Shown here: in pieces, positions 29,665-36,952 of the stretch | Position numbering within the stretch: the stretch's first letter is position 1 | How the letters are laid out: each line of letters starts with the position of its first letter | DNA from: Anaerolineales bacterium | GTDB lineage: Bacteria > Chloroflexota > Anaerolineae > Anaerolineales > UBA11858 | Length of the DNA: 36,952 nt | NCBI GenBank assembly: GCA_021108255.1 | Contig: JAIORG010000089.1 | Location: 1 to 36,952, forward strand | Direction: 5' to 3' | Made by a program: the position numbers and the translations under genes | The notes under the pieces: generated by a model | Told to the model about the DNA's origin: nothing | Databases searched by the model: none | The model's input: only the letters and a program-made list of their open reading frames with translations

Positions 29665-32091
29665 ATGAACTATTCAATTAACAAAGCGGTGGTGATAGGC
29701 TCAGGCACTATGGGAGCGGCTATTGCAGCTCACCTTGCCAACGCCGGTATTCGGGTTTATTTGCTGGATATTGTTCCCAACAAGTTAACTGAGAAAGAAA
29801 AGAGTCAGGGATTAACTTTGCAGGACCAGTTAGTCCGGAACCGGATAGTAAATCAGGGCTTTCAAGCCGCCTTAAAATCCCGTCCAGCCAGTTTTTATTC
29901 TGAAAATCCTGCCAACGCGGTGCAGCTCGGCAACCTGGAGGATGATTTCCAGGTCATAAAAGACGCCGACTGGATCATTGAGGTCATCATAGAGAATTTA
30001 GGGATCAAACAGGATTTAATGAAAAGAATTGACGAGGTCCGGTCAGAAAGAACCATCGTCAGCACAAATACTTCCGGAATACCCGTTACTTCAATAGCGG
30101 AGGGCCGATCACCTGGCTTTAAGGAACATTTCCTGGGAACCCACTTCTTCAACCCACCCCGGTATTTGAAACTTCTGGAAGTCATTCCAACCGCGGATAC
30201 TCTTCCTGAAGTAATTGATAACATCAGTCATTTTGCGGAATACAGGCTGGGTAAAGGTGTTGTGCTTTGCAAGGATACTCCAAACTTTATTGCCAACAGA
30301 CTGGGATTTGGCAGCGGCGCTTTCACGCTCGATTTCATCCTGAAAAATGAATATACAGTCAAGGAAGTTGACAGCATTACCGGTCCGCTTATCGGCCGTC
30401 CAAAATCAGCCACTTTCCGGCTGCTTGATCTGGTAGGAATTGATGTCTGGGAACATGTTGGAACCAATCTGACCAAGGCTTTACCGGAAGATGATCAGGC
30501 TATGCCCTATTTATCATCAGAACCTGCAAATCAACTAATCCACGATATGGTGGAAAAGGGCCGCCTGGGAAACAAGGCCAAACAGGGTTTCTATAAACAG
30601 GTCACCGTAGATGGCAAAAAGGAATTCTGGCCGCTCAACCTATCCAGCAGGGAATATGAAGCCTCAGAGCAAATCCGTTATGATTCCGTAAAAGCCGCTA
30701 AAGGGATTGAAGACCTGGGAGAACGACTGAGTAAACTTATAGGAGAAGATGACCGTGCTGCTGATTTAATTCGTTCCACGATCCTTCAGGGCTTATCGTA
30801 TGCCTCCCATCGAATCCCTGAAATTGCAGATACTCCCAAGCCAATTGATGATGCAATGCGGTGGGGTTTCGGACACGAGGTAGGTCCGTTTGAAATTTGG
30901 GATCTACTGGGAATAAAAACCATTATCCCGCAGCTCAAAGAAGCGGGATTTCCCCCTGCCCCCTGGGTAGAAAAGATGGTCAAGGATGGTATAACCAGTT
31001 TTTACGAATATGATGGAAAACAAAAAACCGCTGTATATGATCCAGTAAAGAAAAAATATATTCCCCTCCAACCCTCACTTCATATTATCCGGGTGAGTGA
31101 ACAGAAAAGCGATCAAAAAAACATCCTGGCTCGTAATACCAGTGCCTCATTGATTGACCTGGGAGACGGGGTTGCCTGCGTAGAATTCCAGACCAAAATG
31201 AATTCCATCGACGAAGATACCATCAACATGCTGAATCAAGCGCTTGATTATGCGCTGGAAAACAATCTCAATGGCTTAGTAGTTGGAAATGATGCTGACA
31301 ATTTCAGCGTCGGCGCCAACTTGTTTGGCGTGGTAATGGCTGCGCAGAATGAAATGTGGGACCAGCTGGATCTAATCGTCCGCAAGCTGCAAGACGCAGA
31401 CATGAGAATGAGGTATTTCCCCAAACCTGTCGTCATTGCGCCGGCTGGATTAGCCCTGGGCGGAGGTGCGGAAATCACAATGCATGGCAGCCGGGTAGTG
31501 GCAGCAGCCGAGTTATACACAGGCCTGGTGGAAGTTGGCGCTGGAGTGATACCGGCTGGAGGCGGGACAAAAGAAATGATCCGCAGGCTGATCAATCCAC
31601 CAATGCAGACTAAAGACGCGGTTGTGTTTCCTTACCTTCAGCGGGTATTCGAACAGGTTGGACAGGGAGCTGTTGCTAAAAGCGCCCTCGAGGCCCAGGA
31701 GATGGGAATCCTAAGCGCCGAGGACCGGATCGTGATCAATCGCGATCATCTGCTTGCTGAAGCCAAGCGAGAAGTGCTGCACATGGCTGAATCAGGGTAC
31801 GCACCACCAGCACCTGAAAAGATCTTCGCTGCCGGTAGAGATGCCCTCTCCGGTTTAAAAATAGGATTGCACAATTTCAAGGAAGGCGGTTTTATCACCG
31901 ATTATGAAGCAGTGATCGGAAGTAAATTGATAGGAGTCATGACTGGCGGCAATATTTCCCAACCAACCTGGATGGATGAACAATATTTCCTGGATCTGGA
32001 AAGGGAAGCTTTCCTCTCTTTATGCGGTGAAAAGAAAACCCAGGAGAGAATGTGGCACCTGCTTCAAAAAGGGAAAGTCCTTAGAAATTAA
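29665..32091 (+). CDS. fadN: Bifunctional 3-hydroxyacyl-CoA dehydrogenase/enoyl-CoA hydratase (FadN type)
   Basis: 808-residue multifunctional beta-oxidation enzyme with the dehydrogenase first, as in Bacillus FadN and unlike FadB. The N-terminal Rossmann domain has VIGSGTMGAAIAAHLANAG and the catalytic HFFNPPRYLKLLEVI segment; the C-terminal hydratase domain (~500-700) has GNDADNFSVGANL, the oxyanion loop and Glu in GLALGGGAEITMHG, and the second Glu in YTGLVEVGAGVIPAGGG. Together these hydrate enoyl-CoA and oxidise the alcohol with NAD. ATG 29665 follows GAGGAGA; an earlier frame start at 29608 adds a non-family tail. Confidence 0.94.
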   Translation: MNYSINKAVVIGSGTMGAAIAAHLANAGIRVYLLDIVPNKLTEKEKSQGLTLQDQLVRNRIVNQGFQAALKSRPASFYSENPANAVQLGNLEDDFQVIKDADWIIEVIIENLGIKQDLMKRIDEVRSERTIVSTNTSGIPVTSIAEGRSPGFKEHFLGTHFFNPPRYLKLLEVIPTADTLPEVIDNISHFAEYRLGKGVVLCKDTPNFIANRLGFGSGAFTLDFILKNEYTVKEVDSITGPLIGRPKSATFRLLDLVGIDVWEHVGTNLTKALPEDDQAMPYLSSEPANQLIHDMVEKGRLGNKAKQGFYKQVTVDGKKEFWPLNLSSREYEASEQIRYDSVKAAKGIEDLGERLSKLIGEDDRAADLIRSTILQGLSYASHRIPEIADTPKPIDDAMRWGFGHEVGPFEIWDLLGIKTIIPQLKEAGFPPAPWVEKMVKDGITSFYEYDGKQKTAVYDPVKKKYIPLQPSLHIIRVSEQKSDQKNILARNTSASLIDLGDGVACVEFQTKMNSIDEDTINMLNQALDYALENNLNGLVVGNDADNFSVGANLFGVVMAAQNEMWDQLDLIVRKLQDADMRMRYFPKPVVIAPAGLALGGGAEITMHGSRVVAAAELYTGLVEVGAGVIPAGGGTKEMIRRLINPPMQTKDAVVFPYLQRVFEQVGQGAVAKSALEAQEMGILSAEDRIVINRDHLLAEAKREVLHMAESGYAPPAPEKIFAAGRDALSGLKIGLHNFKEGGFITDYEAVIGSKLIGVMTGGNISQPTWMDEQYFLDLEREAFLSLCGEKKTQERMWHLLQKGKVLRN

Positions 32092-32163
32092 CGGGAAATT
32101 ACTCAGGGACCGGATCAGACCCGGTCTCTGCTCCACTCCCGAATTGACGGTAAGGAGATTTAG

Positions 32164-33351
32164 ATGAAATCAACACTTGACCCGAAACACGATCCGGTGA
32201 TTGTGGCAGCGGCAAGAACTGCTATAGGGAAAGCAAAACGCGGAACCCTGAAAACAGTCCGGCCAGAAACGATGGCTGCTGCTGTAATTAAGGATTTGCT
32301 AAAAAGAGCCGATGAACTGGATCCAATGGAACTGGATGATCTGATTGTAGGTTGCGCTTTTCCCGAAGGGGAACAGGGCATGAACATCGCCCGCCTGATA
32401 GGTTTCCGGGCAGGTCTTCCGGTGGAAATCCCGGCTGAAACGATTAACCGCTTCTGTTCCTCTGGAGTACAGAGTATTGCACATGCTGCCCAGGCTATCA
32501 CTGCCGGCTACATTGATGCCGCGATCGCCGGGGGAGTTGAATCCATGAGCATGGTACCCATGACAGGATACAAATTCAGCCCTGATGCAACCCTGGCTGA
32601 TGAATATCCGGAAGCATATACCAGTATGGGAATTACTGCGGAGAATGTATCTGTTCAATATCAAATTAGCCGGGAAATGCAGGATGAATTTGCCTTGCTC
32701 AGTAATCAGAAAGCTGTCAAGGCTGTCGAATCCGGTCGATTTGATTCCGAAATTGTCCCCCTGACGGTGAAAATCGAATCACCGGATGGAGTAAAAGAAA
32801 TCTTATTTAATCGGGATGAAGGACCGCGGGCAGATACCAACCTGGAAGTATTAGGCAAACTTAGGCCTGCGTTTAAGCTGGGAGGGACGGTTACTGCAGG
32901 CAATTCATCCCAAATGTCCGATGGCGCCGCAGGAGTGATAATCATGTCGCGGGAAAAAGCTGAGTCTCTTGGATTAAAACCGCTGGCCCGATTTGTTTCC
33001 TTTGCTGCTGGCGGTGTAGCTCCAGAAGTCATGGGATTGGGTCCAATCAACGCGGTTCCCAGGGTTTTAGAACTTAGCGGCTTTTCACTTGATGATATCC
33101 AGTTAATTGAACTAAATGAAGCCTTCGCTGCCCAGGGATTGGCGGTCATCAGGGAATTGGGATTAAATGAGGAAATAACCAATGTGAACGGTGGAGCTAT
33201 TGCCTTGGGACACCCCTTGGGCTGCACAGGAGCGAAATTATCCGTTCAGATGATCCATGAACTGAAAAAACGGGATCTGGAATTTGGGTTGGTGACTATG
33301 TGCATCGGCGGCGGCATGGGGGCAGCCGCAATATTCCAGAACTTAAACTAA
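32164..33351 (+). CDS. fadA: Acetyl-CoA acyltransferase (3-ketoacyl-CoA thiolase)
   Basis: 395-residue thiolase completing beta-oxidation. It has the nucleophilic Cys98 in NRFCSSGVQS, the His in GGAIALGHPLGCTGAK, and the second Cys in VTMCIGGGMGAA. The N terminus (DPVIVAAARTAIGKAKRGTLK) is typical of the long-chain degradative class. GGAG is present before the ATG. Its place directly after fadN mirrors the Bacillus fadNAE arrangement and supports a degradative role rather than acetoacetyl-CoA synthesis. Confidence 0.95.
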   Translation: MKSTLDPKHDPVIVAAARTAIGKAKRGTLKTVRPETMAAAVIKDLLKRADELDPMELDDLIVGCAFPEGEQGMNIARLIGFRAGLPVEIPAETINRFCSSGVQSIAHAAQAITAGYIDAAIAGGVESMSMVPMTGYKFSPDATLADEYPEAYTSMGITAENVSVQYQISREMQDEFALLSNQKAVKAVESGRFDSEIVPLTVKIESPDGVKEILFNRDEGPRADTNLEVLGKLRPAFKLGGTVTAGNSSQMSDGAAGVIIMSREKAESLGLKPLARFVSFAAGGVAPEVMGLGPINAVPRVLELSGFSLDDIQLIELNEAFAAQGLAVIRELGLNEEITNVNGGAIALGHPLGCTGAKLSVQMIHELKKRDLEFGLVTMCIGGGMGAAAIFQNLN

Positions 33352-33377
33352 TAAAATGCTCATAAAAGGAGAAAAGA

Positions 33378-33710
33378 ATGGCTGAGTACACAGTAAAAGA
33401 ACTGGTGTTTAATCATGAAAAAGCTTTCATGCCGGAGAAAGCTGCTGGCCTGGAAGCAATAGTTCAGTATCATCTCACCGGCGACGAGGGTGGTGACTTT
33501 ATCATCCAGATCAACGATGATAAATGCTCTGTAAGCGAGGGGGTGGCAGAGGATCCTGTCATGACCATGACCGCTGATGGCATTTATTTCCGGGATGTCC
33601 TGCTCGGTAAAGAAGATGGCATGAAGGGATTTATGGAGGGAAAACTGCAGCTTGCCGGAGATCTGAATCTGGCAATGAAATTAACCAGTTTCTTCAAGAT
33701 GGGCGGCTAG
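33378..33710 (+). CDS. SCP2 sterol-carrier-like lipid-binding protein
   Basis: 110-residue SCP2-domain protein covering almost the whole chain: IVQYHLTGDEGGDFIIQIND, then the typical VAEDPVMTMTADGIYFRDVLLGK and KGFMEGKLQLAGDLNLAMKL. The domain binds long-chain acyl groups or acyl-CoA in a hydrophobic tunnel, so here it probably shuttles substrates to the beta-oxidation enzymes encoded just upstream. AAAGGAG precedes the ATG. It is last in the operon, before a strong terminator. Confidence 0.92.
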   Translation: MAEYTVKELVFNHEKAFMPEKAAGLEAIVQYHLTGDEGGDFIIQINDDKCSVSEGVAEDPVMTMTADGIYFRDVLLGKEDGMKGFMEGKLQLAGDLNLAMKLTSFFKMGG

Positions 33711-33766
33711 TAAATAAAACAATCCGCTAAAAATATCCAGGGATTACAAATCCTTGAATATAAGCG

Positions 33767-33802
33767 AAAAAGCACCCCGGTTAATTATTCGGGGTGCTTT
33801 TT
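33767..33802. terminator. Strong bidirectional intrinsic terminator
   Basis: AAAAAGCACCCCG (33767-33779) and CGGGGTGCTTTTT (33790-33802) form a perfect 13-bp stem with A/T tails, placed between the converging SCP2 and proS genes. Confidence 0.93.
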
Positions 33803-33825
33803 GTTTATCCAAAACTATATCATTT

Positions 33826-35601
33826 CTATTTAAACTCAACGGTATCCAGATTATCCTCCACGCCAGCATATAAATCCTGGATGATTTCCGTCACGATTTC
33901 AACAACTTTGTCCAAGGGAATTACCTTTTTCTCAGACTCATGCCTGATTTTTATTTCAATGCCGCCTTCCTGCAATGCTCTGTGGCCCACTGTTAATCTC
34001 AGCGGGATACCAATCAGATCTGCATCGTTAAATTTCACTCCCGGGCTTTCATCCCGGTCATCAAAGAGCACTTCAACTCCCTCCTGGATCAGATCCTGAT
34101 ACAATTTTTCAGCAGCAAGGTGAACCTTTTCACTATCCCCTTTGCCCCCGACCAACTCGACCAGGTGAACTTCGTAAGGAGCTATGGTAATAGGCATCAT
34201 TAAACCATATTTATCGTTATATTCTTCAGCGACGGATGCCAGCAAACGGCCGCTTCCGATGCCGTACGAACCCATCACAACCGGCTTTTCTTTGCCATCG
34301 GAATCCTGAAAAGTTGCTCCAACTGCTTCGCTGTACCAGGTGCCCAGTTTAAAGATATTTCCTACTTCTACACCCCTGAGCGCTTTCATGGGCGAGCCGC
34401 ATTTAGAGCAGGCATCTCCATCTCTGGCAGCGACGATATCAGCAACCACATCCGCTACAAAATCACGACCGTAGTTGACGTTCATAAAGTGAAAGCCTTC
34501 TTCATTCGCACCAGCAACCAGGTTTGTAGACTCGGGTATCAGATCATCCACAACAACCATAATATTCTTAAGTCCCACGGGGGAAGCATATCCGGGCACA
34601 GCTCCTGAGGCTGCAATCTCGGATTCTTCAGCAGGTCTAAGCGCCTTGGCACCTACTGCGTTCAATAATTTGGTCTCATTTAAGTCCATATCCCCTCTTA
34701 CTATGGCAAAGACCAATTTTTCCTTATCGCCTTCCTGATCTTGAATAGCTGCCATCATGAACACTGCTTTAGCCGTCTTGTGTTCTGGTATCTTTAAATA
34801 CTCTGCCAGGCCAACTATTGTTTTTGCATCAGGTGTAGCAACTTTCTTCAATTTCTTCTGCTTTTCTTCCCCGGCTTTTTCCTTTTGCAGCTCTGCAATC
34901 TGCCGGTTGGCAGAATATCCGCATTCATCGCATATCAGCAGCGTATCTTCACCTACTGGTGTCAAATACATATATTCATGGGCCATGTTTCCGCCCATCA
35001 TGCCCACATCTGACTCCACAGCAATTACTGGAAGTTTACAGCGTGCGAAAATATTAAAATATGCCTGGTAGTGGTTGGCATATTGAAGATCCAACCCCGC
35101 CCAATCCCTATCCAGGCTGTAACTGTCCTTCATGGTAAATTCCCTGACACGAATCAATCCAGCTCTCGGACGGGGATCATCCCGCCATTTGGTCTGGATA
35201 TGATAAATCATCATTGGAAGTTGGCGGTAGGACTGAATTTCATCCTTAATTATGTCCACTACTGCCTCTTCATGGGTCATCGCCAGAACCATTTCCCGGC
35301 CGTTCCGGTCCTGGAAACGTCCCATCTCAGGACCAACTTTTCCCCATCTTCCGGTAGCCTGCCAGATCTCTGCGGGATGAACTACCGGCATAGACATCTC
35401 CTGTCCGTCGATTTTATTCATTTCATCGCGCATTATATTTTCTATCTTGGTCAAAGACCGTTTAGCCAACGGCATGGCTGTAAATATACCAGCGGCAAGC
35501 TGTTTAATGTATCCTGCCCGAATCAACAGTTGGTGGCTGGCAATTTCCGCATCAGAAGGGGCTTCCCGGAGGGTTTGACTCAACAGCCTGGACATTCGCA
35601 T
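33826..35601 (-). CDS. proS: Prolyl-tRNA synthetase (bacterial type with editing domain)
   Basis: 591-residue class II synthetase that charges tRNA-Pro. Motif 2 (KWRDDPRPRAGLIRVREF) and motif 3 (GSYGIGSGRLLASVAE) are intact. Between them lies the ~180-residue INS editing domain that clears Ala-tRNA-Pro, which marks the bacterial rather than the eukaryote-like form. The C-terminal anticodon-binding domain starts near MPITIAPYEVHLVEL. GAGGAG precedes the ATG. The gene is preceded by a promoter and a structured leader with an intrinsic terminator, suggesting attenuation control. Two tRNA-Pro genes lie in the same window. Confidence 0.96.
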   Translation of the reverse strand: MRMSRLLSQTLREAPSDAEIASHQLLIRAGYIKQLAAGIFTAMPLAKRSLTKIENIMRDEMNKIDGQEMSMPVVHPAEIWQATGRWGKVGPEMGRFQDRNGREMVLAMTHEEAVVDIIKDEIQSYRQLPMMIYHIQTKWRDDPRPRAGLIRVREFTMKDSYSLDRDWAGLDLQYANHYQAYFNIFARCKLPVIAVESDVGMMGGNMAHEYMYLTPVGEDTLLICDECGYSANRQIAELQKEKAGEEKQKKLKKVATPDAKTIVGLAEYLKIPEHKTAKAVFMMAAIQDQEGDKEKLVFAIVRGDMDLNETKLLNAVGAKALRPAEESEIAASGAVPGYASPVGLKNIMVVVDDLIPESTNLVAGANEEGFHFMNVNYGRDFVADVVADIVAARDGDACSKCGSPMKALRGVEVGNIFKLGTWYSEAVGATFQDSDGKEKPVVMGSYGIGSGRLLASVAEEYNDKYGLMMPITIAPYEVHLVELVGGKGDSEKVHLAAEKLYQDLIQEGVEVLFDDRDESPGVKFNDADLIGIPLRLTVGHRALQEGGIEIKIRHESEKKVIPLDKVVEIVTEIIQDLYAGVEDNLDTVEFK

Positions 35602-35779
35602 AAGTTATCTCCTCAAAATTTATTCTCTTAGATAATATCGGTATAAAAAAACTCCGGTATTTCAGTCCGGAGAGTTACCATCAATACTATATTTTCGAAA
35701 CTCCAATTGACCGAATACCACTTAGGGGTTATTCCGGATGCTAGGGACGGGTACTCTGGAGTCAGTCTTAATATACATT
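35602..35779 (-). promoter_or_regulatory. Structured leader of proS, T-box-like candidate
   Basis: From the predicted start near 35779 the minus strand makes a ~178-base leader. An outer helix ACTCCA/TGGAGT (about 35764-35699) encloses GAGTACC/GGTATTC, with AGAGTA like the conserved 5' part of T-box stem I and a C-rich stretch (AACCCCTAAG) that could hold a Pro codon. Downstream a TGGT (35680-35677) matches ACCA, the 3' end of a Pro tRNA with discriminator A, directly before an intrinsic terminator. A short alternative pairing GTATT (35687-35683) with AATAC (35661-35657) overlaps the terminator. The full T-box consensus is not met, so this is a candidate only. Confidence 0.35.
35645..35672 (-). 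terminator. Intrinsic terminator (attenuator) inside proS leader
   Basis: On the minus strand CTCCGG (35672-35667) pairs with CCGGAG (35657-35652) around a 9-base loop and is followed by seven T. It lies about 45 bases upstream of the proS start, so it would stop transcripts before the gene unless antiterminated. Confidence 0.75.
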
Positions 35780-35785
35780 GAAGTT

Positions 35786-35814
35786 AGTGTACCAAAGCTT
35801 GAAAGGATGTCAAG
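35786..35814 (-). promoter_or_regulatory. Promoter of proS
   Basis: On the minus strand a perfect TTGACA (35814-35809) and TACACT (35791-35786) are spaced by 17 bp. Transcription should start near 35779. Confidence 0.7.
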
Positions 35815-35880
35815 GCACGTTTAATCTACCAGAGATCATCAGGATCAATAGAGAACATTACGATTCTTCCCATTCCAGGC

Positions 35881-35909
35881 TTGCATTATTCGCAGGAGAC
35901 CCGTATGGT
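35881..35909 (+). promoter_or_regulatory. Promoter candidate of rhomboid gene
   Basis: TTGCAT (35881-35886) and TATGGT (35904-35909) are spaced by 17 bp, about 80 bases before the gene. Moderate matches; the rest of the 35815-35989 gap shows nothing else recognisable. Confidence 0.4.
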
Positions 35910-35989
35910 AAAATCTTTCCAATTCCCTTTCTGTTCCTGAAATTATTAATAACAGCAATTCATCACTGCAATAACGAAGGATAACCCTT

Positions 35990-36661
35990 ATGATCCCAAT
36001 CCGAGATGAAAATCCCACCCACAGTACTCCCATAATCACCTATTTGTTAATTGCCTTAAATATTATCGTTTTTGCATTTCAAACCATGCTCGGTTCATCG
36101 AATGAACAGTTCATTTACCAATTTGCACTTATTCCGGCTGAAGTTACCACCCTCTCAATAGACGGTATCTTCAATATTTTCACCAGCATGTTCATGCACG
36201 CTGGTTTCGCCCATCTTGGCGGAAATATGCTTTACTTATGGATTTTCGGTGACAATGTGGAAGATCGGCTGGGGAGTGGACGCTACTTGTTCTTTTATAT
36301 CCTCGGCGGCACAGTCGCTTCCATTGCACACATCATGTCTTCCCCTGGTTCTCAAATTCCAACAGTAGGTGCCAGCGGAGCAATCGCAGCGGTTCTGGGA
36401 GCATACCTGGTTCTTTTCCCCAAGCAAAAAGTTTTAACCCTGATACCCCTGGGATTCTGGCTGAGAATGACCATGCTTCCGGCCAGCATCGTTTTAGGAG
36501 GATGGTTTTTATTTCAATTATTCCAGGTGATGCTTTCCCTGGGTGACCCGTCAATAGGTGGTGTTGCCTTCTGGGCCCATATCGGTGGTTTTATCAGCGG
36601 TGTTCTTTTAGGATTGCTATTTAAGAAACCAGAATCAGAATACCCCTCCAATTATTGGTAA
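35990..36661 (+). CDS. Rhomboid-family intramembrane serine protease
   Basis: 223-residue membrane protein with about six or seven hydrophobic segments and a complete rhomboid active site: the HxxxN region MHAGFAHLGGNMLYLW, Ser129 in VGASGAIAAV, and His197 in FWAHIGGFISG. It should cleave transmembrane helices of unknown substrates within the membrane. AAGGATAACCCTT leads to the ATG at suitable spacing. It stands alone between the proS leader and a tRNA gene. Confidence 0.93.
   Translation: MIPIRDENPTHSTPIITYLLIALNIIVFAFQTMLGSSNEQFIYQFALIPAEVTTLSIDGIFNIFTSMFMHAGFAHLGGNMLYLWIFGDNVEDRLGSGRYLFFYILGGTVASIAHIMSSPGSQIPTVGASGAIAAVLGAYLVLFPKQKVLTLIPLGFWLRMTMLPASIVLGGWFLFQLFQVMLSLGDPSIGGVAFWAHIGGFISGVLLGLLFKKPESEYPSNYW
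36648..36661. repeat. 14-bp direct repeat, copy 1
   Basis: CCAATTATTGGTAA spans the last codons and stop of the rhomboid gene; an identical copy lies at 36852-36865, beyond tRNA-Pro(CGG). Confidence 0.5.
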
Positions 36662-36683
36662 GCCTGTAATAATCAATCTCCGC

Positions 36684-36712
36684 TTGATTATCCACTCAAG
36701 CTAGGTTATAAT
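36684..36712 (+). promoter_or_regulatory. Promoter of tRNA-Pro(CGG)
   Basis: TTGATT (36684-36689) and a perfect TATAAT (36707-36712) are spaced by 17 bp, ten bases before the mature tRNA. Confidence 0.8.
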
Positions 36713-36722
36713 TTCGCGGCAT

Positions 36723-36797
36723 CGGGATGTGGCGCAGCCCGGCTAGCGCGCGCCGTTCGGGTCGGCGAGGTCGTGGGTTCAAATCCCACCATCCCGA
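36723..36797 (+). tRNA. tRNA-Pro(CGG)
   Basis: Complete cloverleaf: acceptor CGGGATG/CATCCCG with the C1-G72 pair of bacterial tRNA-Pro, anticodon stem CGCCG/CGGCG with loop TTCGGGT and anticodon CGG, T arm GTGGG-TTCAAAT-CCCAC, and discriminator A73. The CCA end is not encoded. Same length as the tRNA-Pro(GGG) gene. Confidence 0.96.
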
Positions 36798-36798
36798 C

Positions 36799-36830
36799 AA
36801 AAAACCGCTGGTTTTCACCAGCGGTTTTTC
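36799..36830 (+). terminator. Intrinsic terminator after tRNA-Pro(CGG)
   Basis: AAAAACCGCTGGT and ACCAGCGGTTTTT form a near-perfect stem with a T-run, directly after the tRNA. Its core (ACCGCTG/CAGCGGT) is the same as that of the terminator by the other tRNA-Pro gene. Confidence 0.88.
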
Positions 36831-36851
36831 TTATTTCTGATCACTCTTCCC

Positions 36852-36865
36852 CCAATTATTGGTAA
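36852..36865. repeat. 14-bp direct repeat, copy 2
   Basis: Identical CCAATTATTGGTAA to that at 36648-36661. The sequence after it up to the window end (36866-36952) shows no gene or signal. Confidence 0.5.
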
Positions 36866-36952
36866 TTACAATAACTGTTTTTTATTACTTCCCTCTCTTC
36901 CCTGGGCTGAAAGCGGCTGGTAGGAAGGCTCCCGGCGCGGTGATCTGGCGGC

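Noticed and set aside
32706-33227. 173-codon minus-strand frame inside the thiolase gene
   Set aside because: Antisense shadow of a conserved thiolase; no ribosome site or family resemblance.
1-36952. CRISPR array, prophage, integrase or toxin-antitoxin module
   Set aside because: No regularly spaced repeats, phage structural genes, integrase or toxin/antitoxin pairs were seen; the only mobile DNA is the transposase remnant.

Overview
The window looks like a chromosomal segment of moderate-GC bacterial DNA. The gene set (split acyl-CoA carboxylase, PUFA-synthase-like megasynthase genes, SRAP-glycerate kinase-hydroxypyruvate reductase trio, FadN-type beta-oxidation operon) and good sigma-70-like promoters suggest a Chloroflexota (Anaerolineae-like) bacterium. 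That assignment is inference from gene content, not from a marker-gene comparison.

Layout. (1) 1-2050: edge region with an 11-bp tandem repeat, a lipoprotein with an SH3-like domain, and the decayed 3' part of an IS481-type transposase. (2) 2051-18994: one tightly packed co-directional block. It encodes a three-subunit acyl-CoA carboxylase (carboxyltransferase, biotin carboxylase, biotin carrier), the biotin transporter subunit BioY, then a compact and fragmented PUFA-synthase-like ('Pfa') system: KS-AT, helix-ACP-ACP-KR structural half, KR catalytic half-DH, pseudoKS-AT-hotdog-DH, the FMN enoyl reductase PfaD, and an Sfp-type phosphopantetheinyl transferase. The carboxylase carries Ile at the acyl-specificity position, so the block reads as a self-contained line: biotin uptake, acetyl-CoA to malonyl-CoA, iterative chain building, carrier activation. 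(3) 19227-22420: a strong promoter, then SRAP DNA-protein crosslink peptidase, glycerate 2-kinase and hydroxypyruvate/glyoxylate reductase. (4) 22678-23601: a divergent sulfotransferase-like protein, a shared bidirectional terminator, and tRNA-Pro(GGG) on the minus strand. (5) 23710-26234 (minus): an MFS_2/GPH-type transporter and a GNAT-like protein. (6) 26341-33802: a TetR regulator with an operator in its own promoter, followed by a fatty-acid beta-oxidation operon (two adjacent acyl-CoA dehydrogenases, FadN-type HAD/ECH, thiolase, SCP2), ended by a strong bidirectional terminator. (7) 33826-36952: prolyl-tRNA synthetase (minus) behind a structured leader with an attenuator-like terminator, a rhomboid protease, and tRNA-Pro(CGG) with its own promoter and terminator.

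The most interesting system is the synthase block. It has PfaA/PfaB/PfaC/PfaD-type modules but only one catalytic KS, only two ACPs, no PfaC-type KS-CLF pair, and a ketoreductase cut in two between its structural and catalytic subdomains. Its product cannot be read from the sequence; a polyunsaturated or otherwise partly reduced long acyl chain is the likeliest class.
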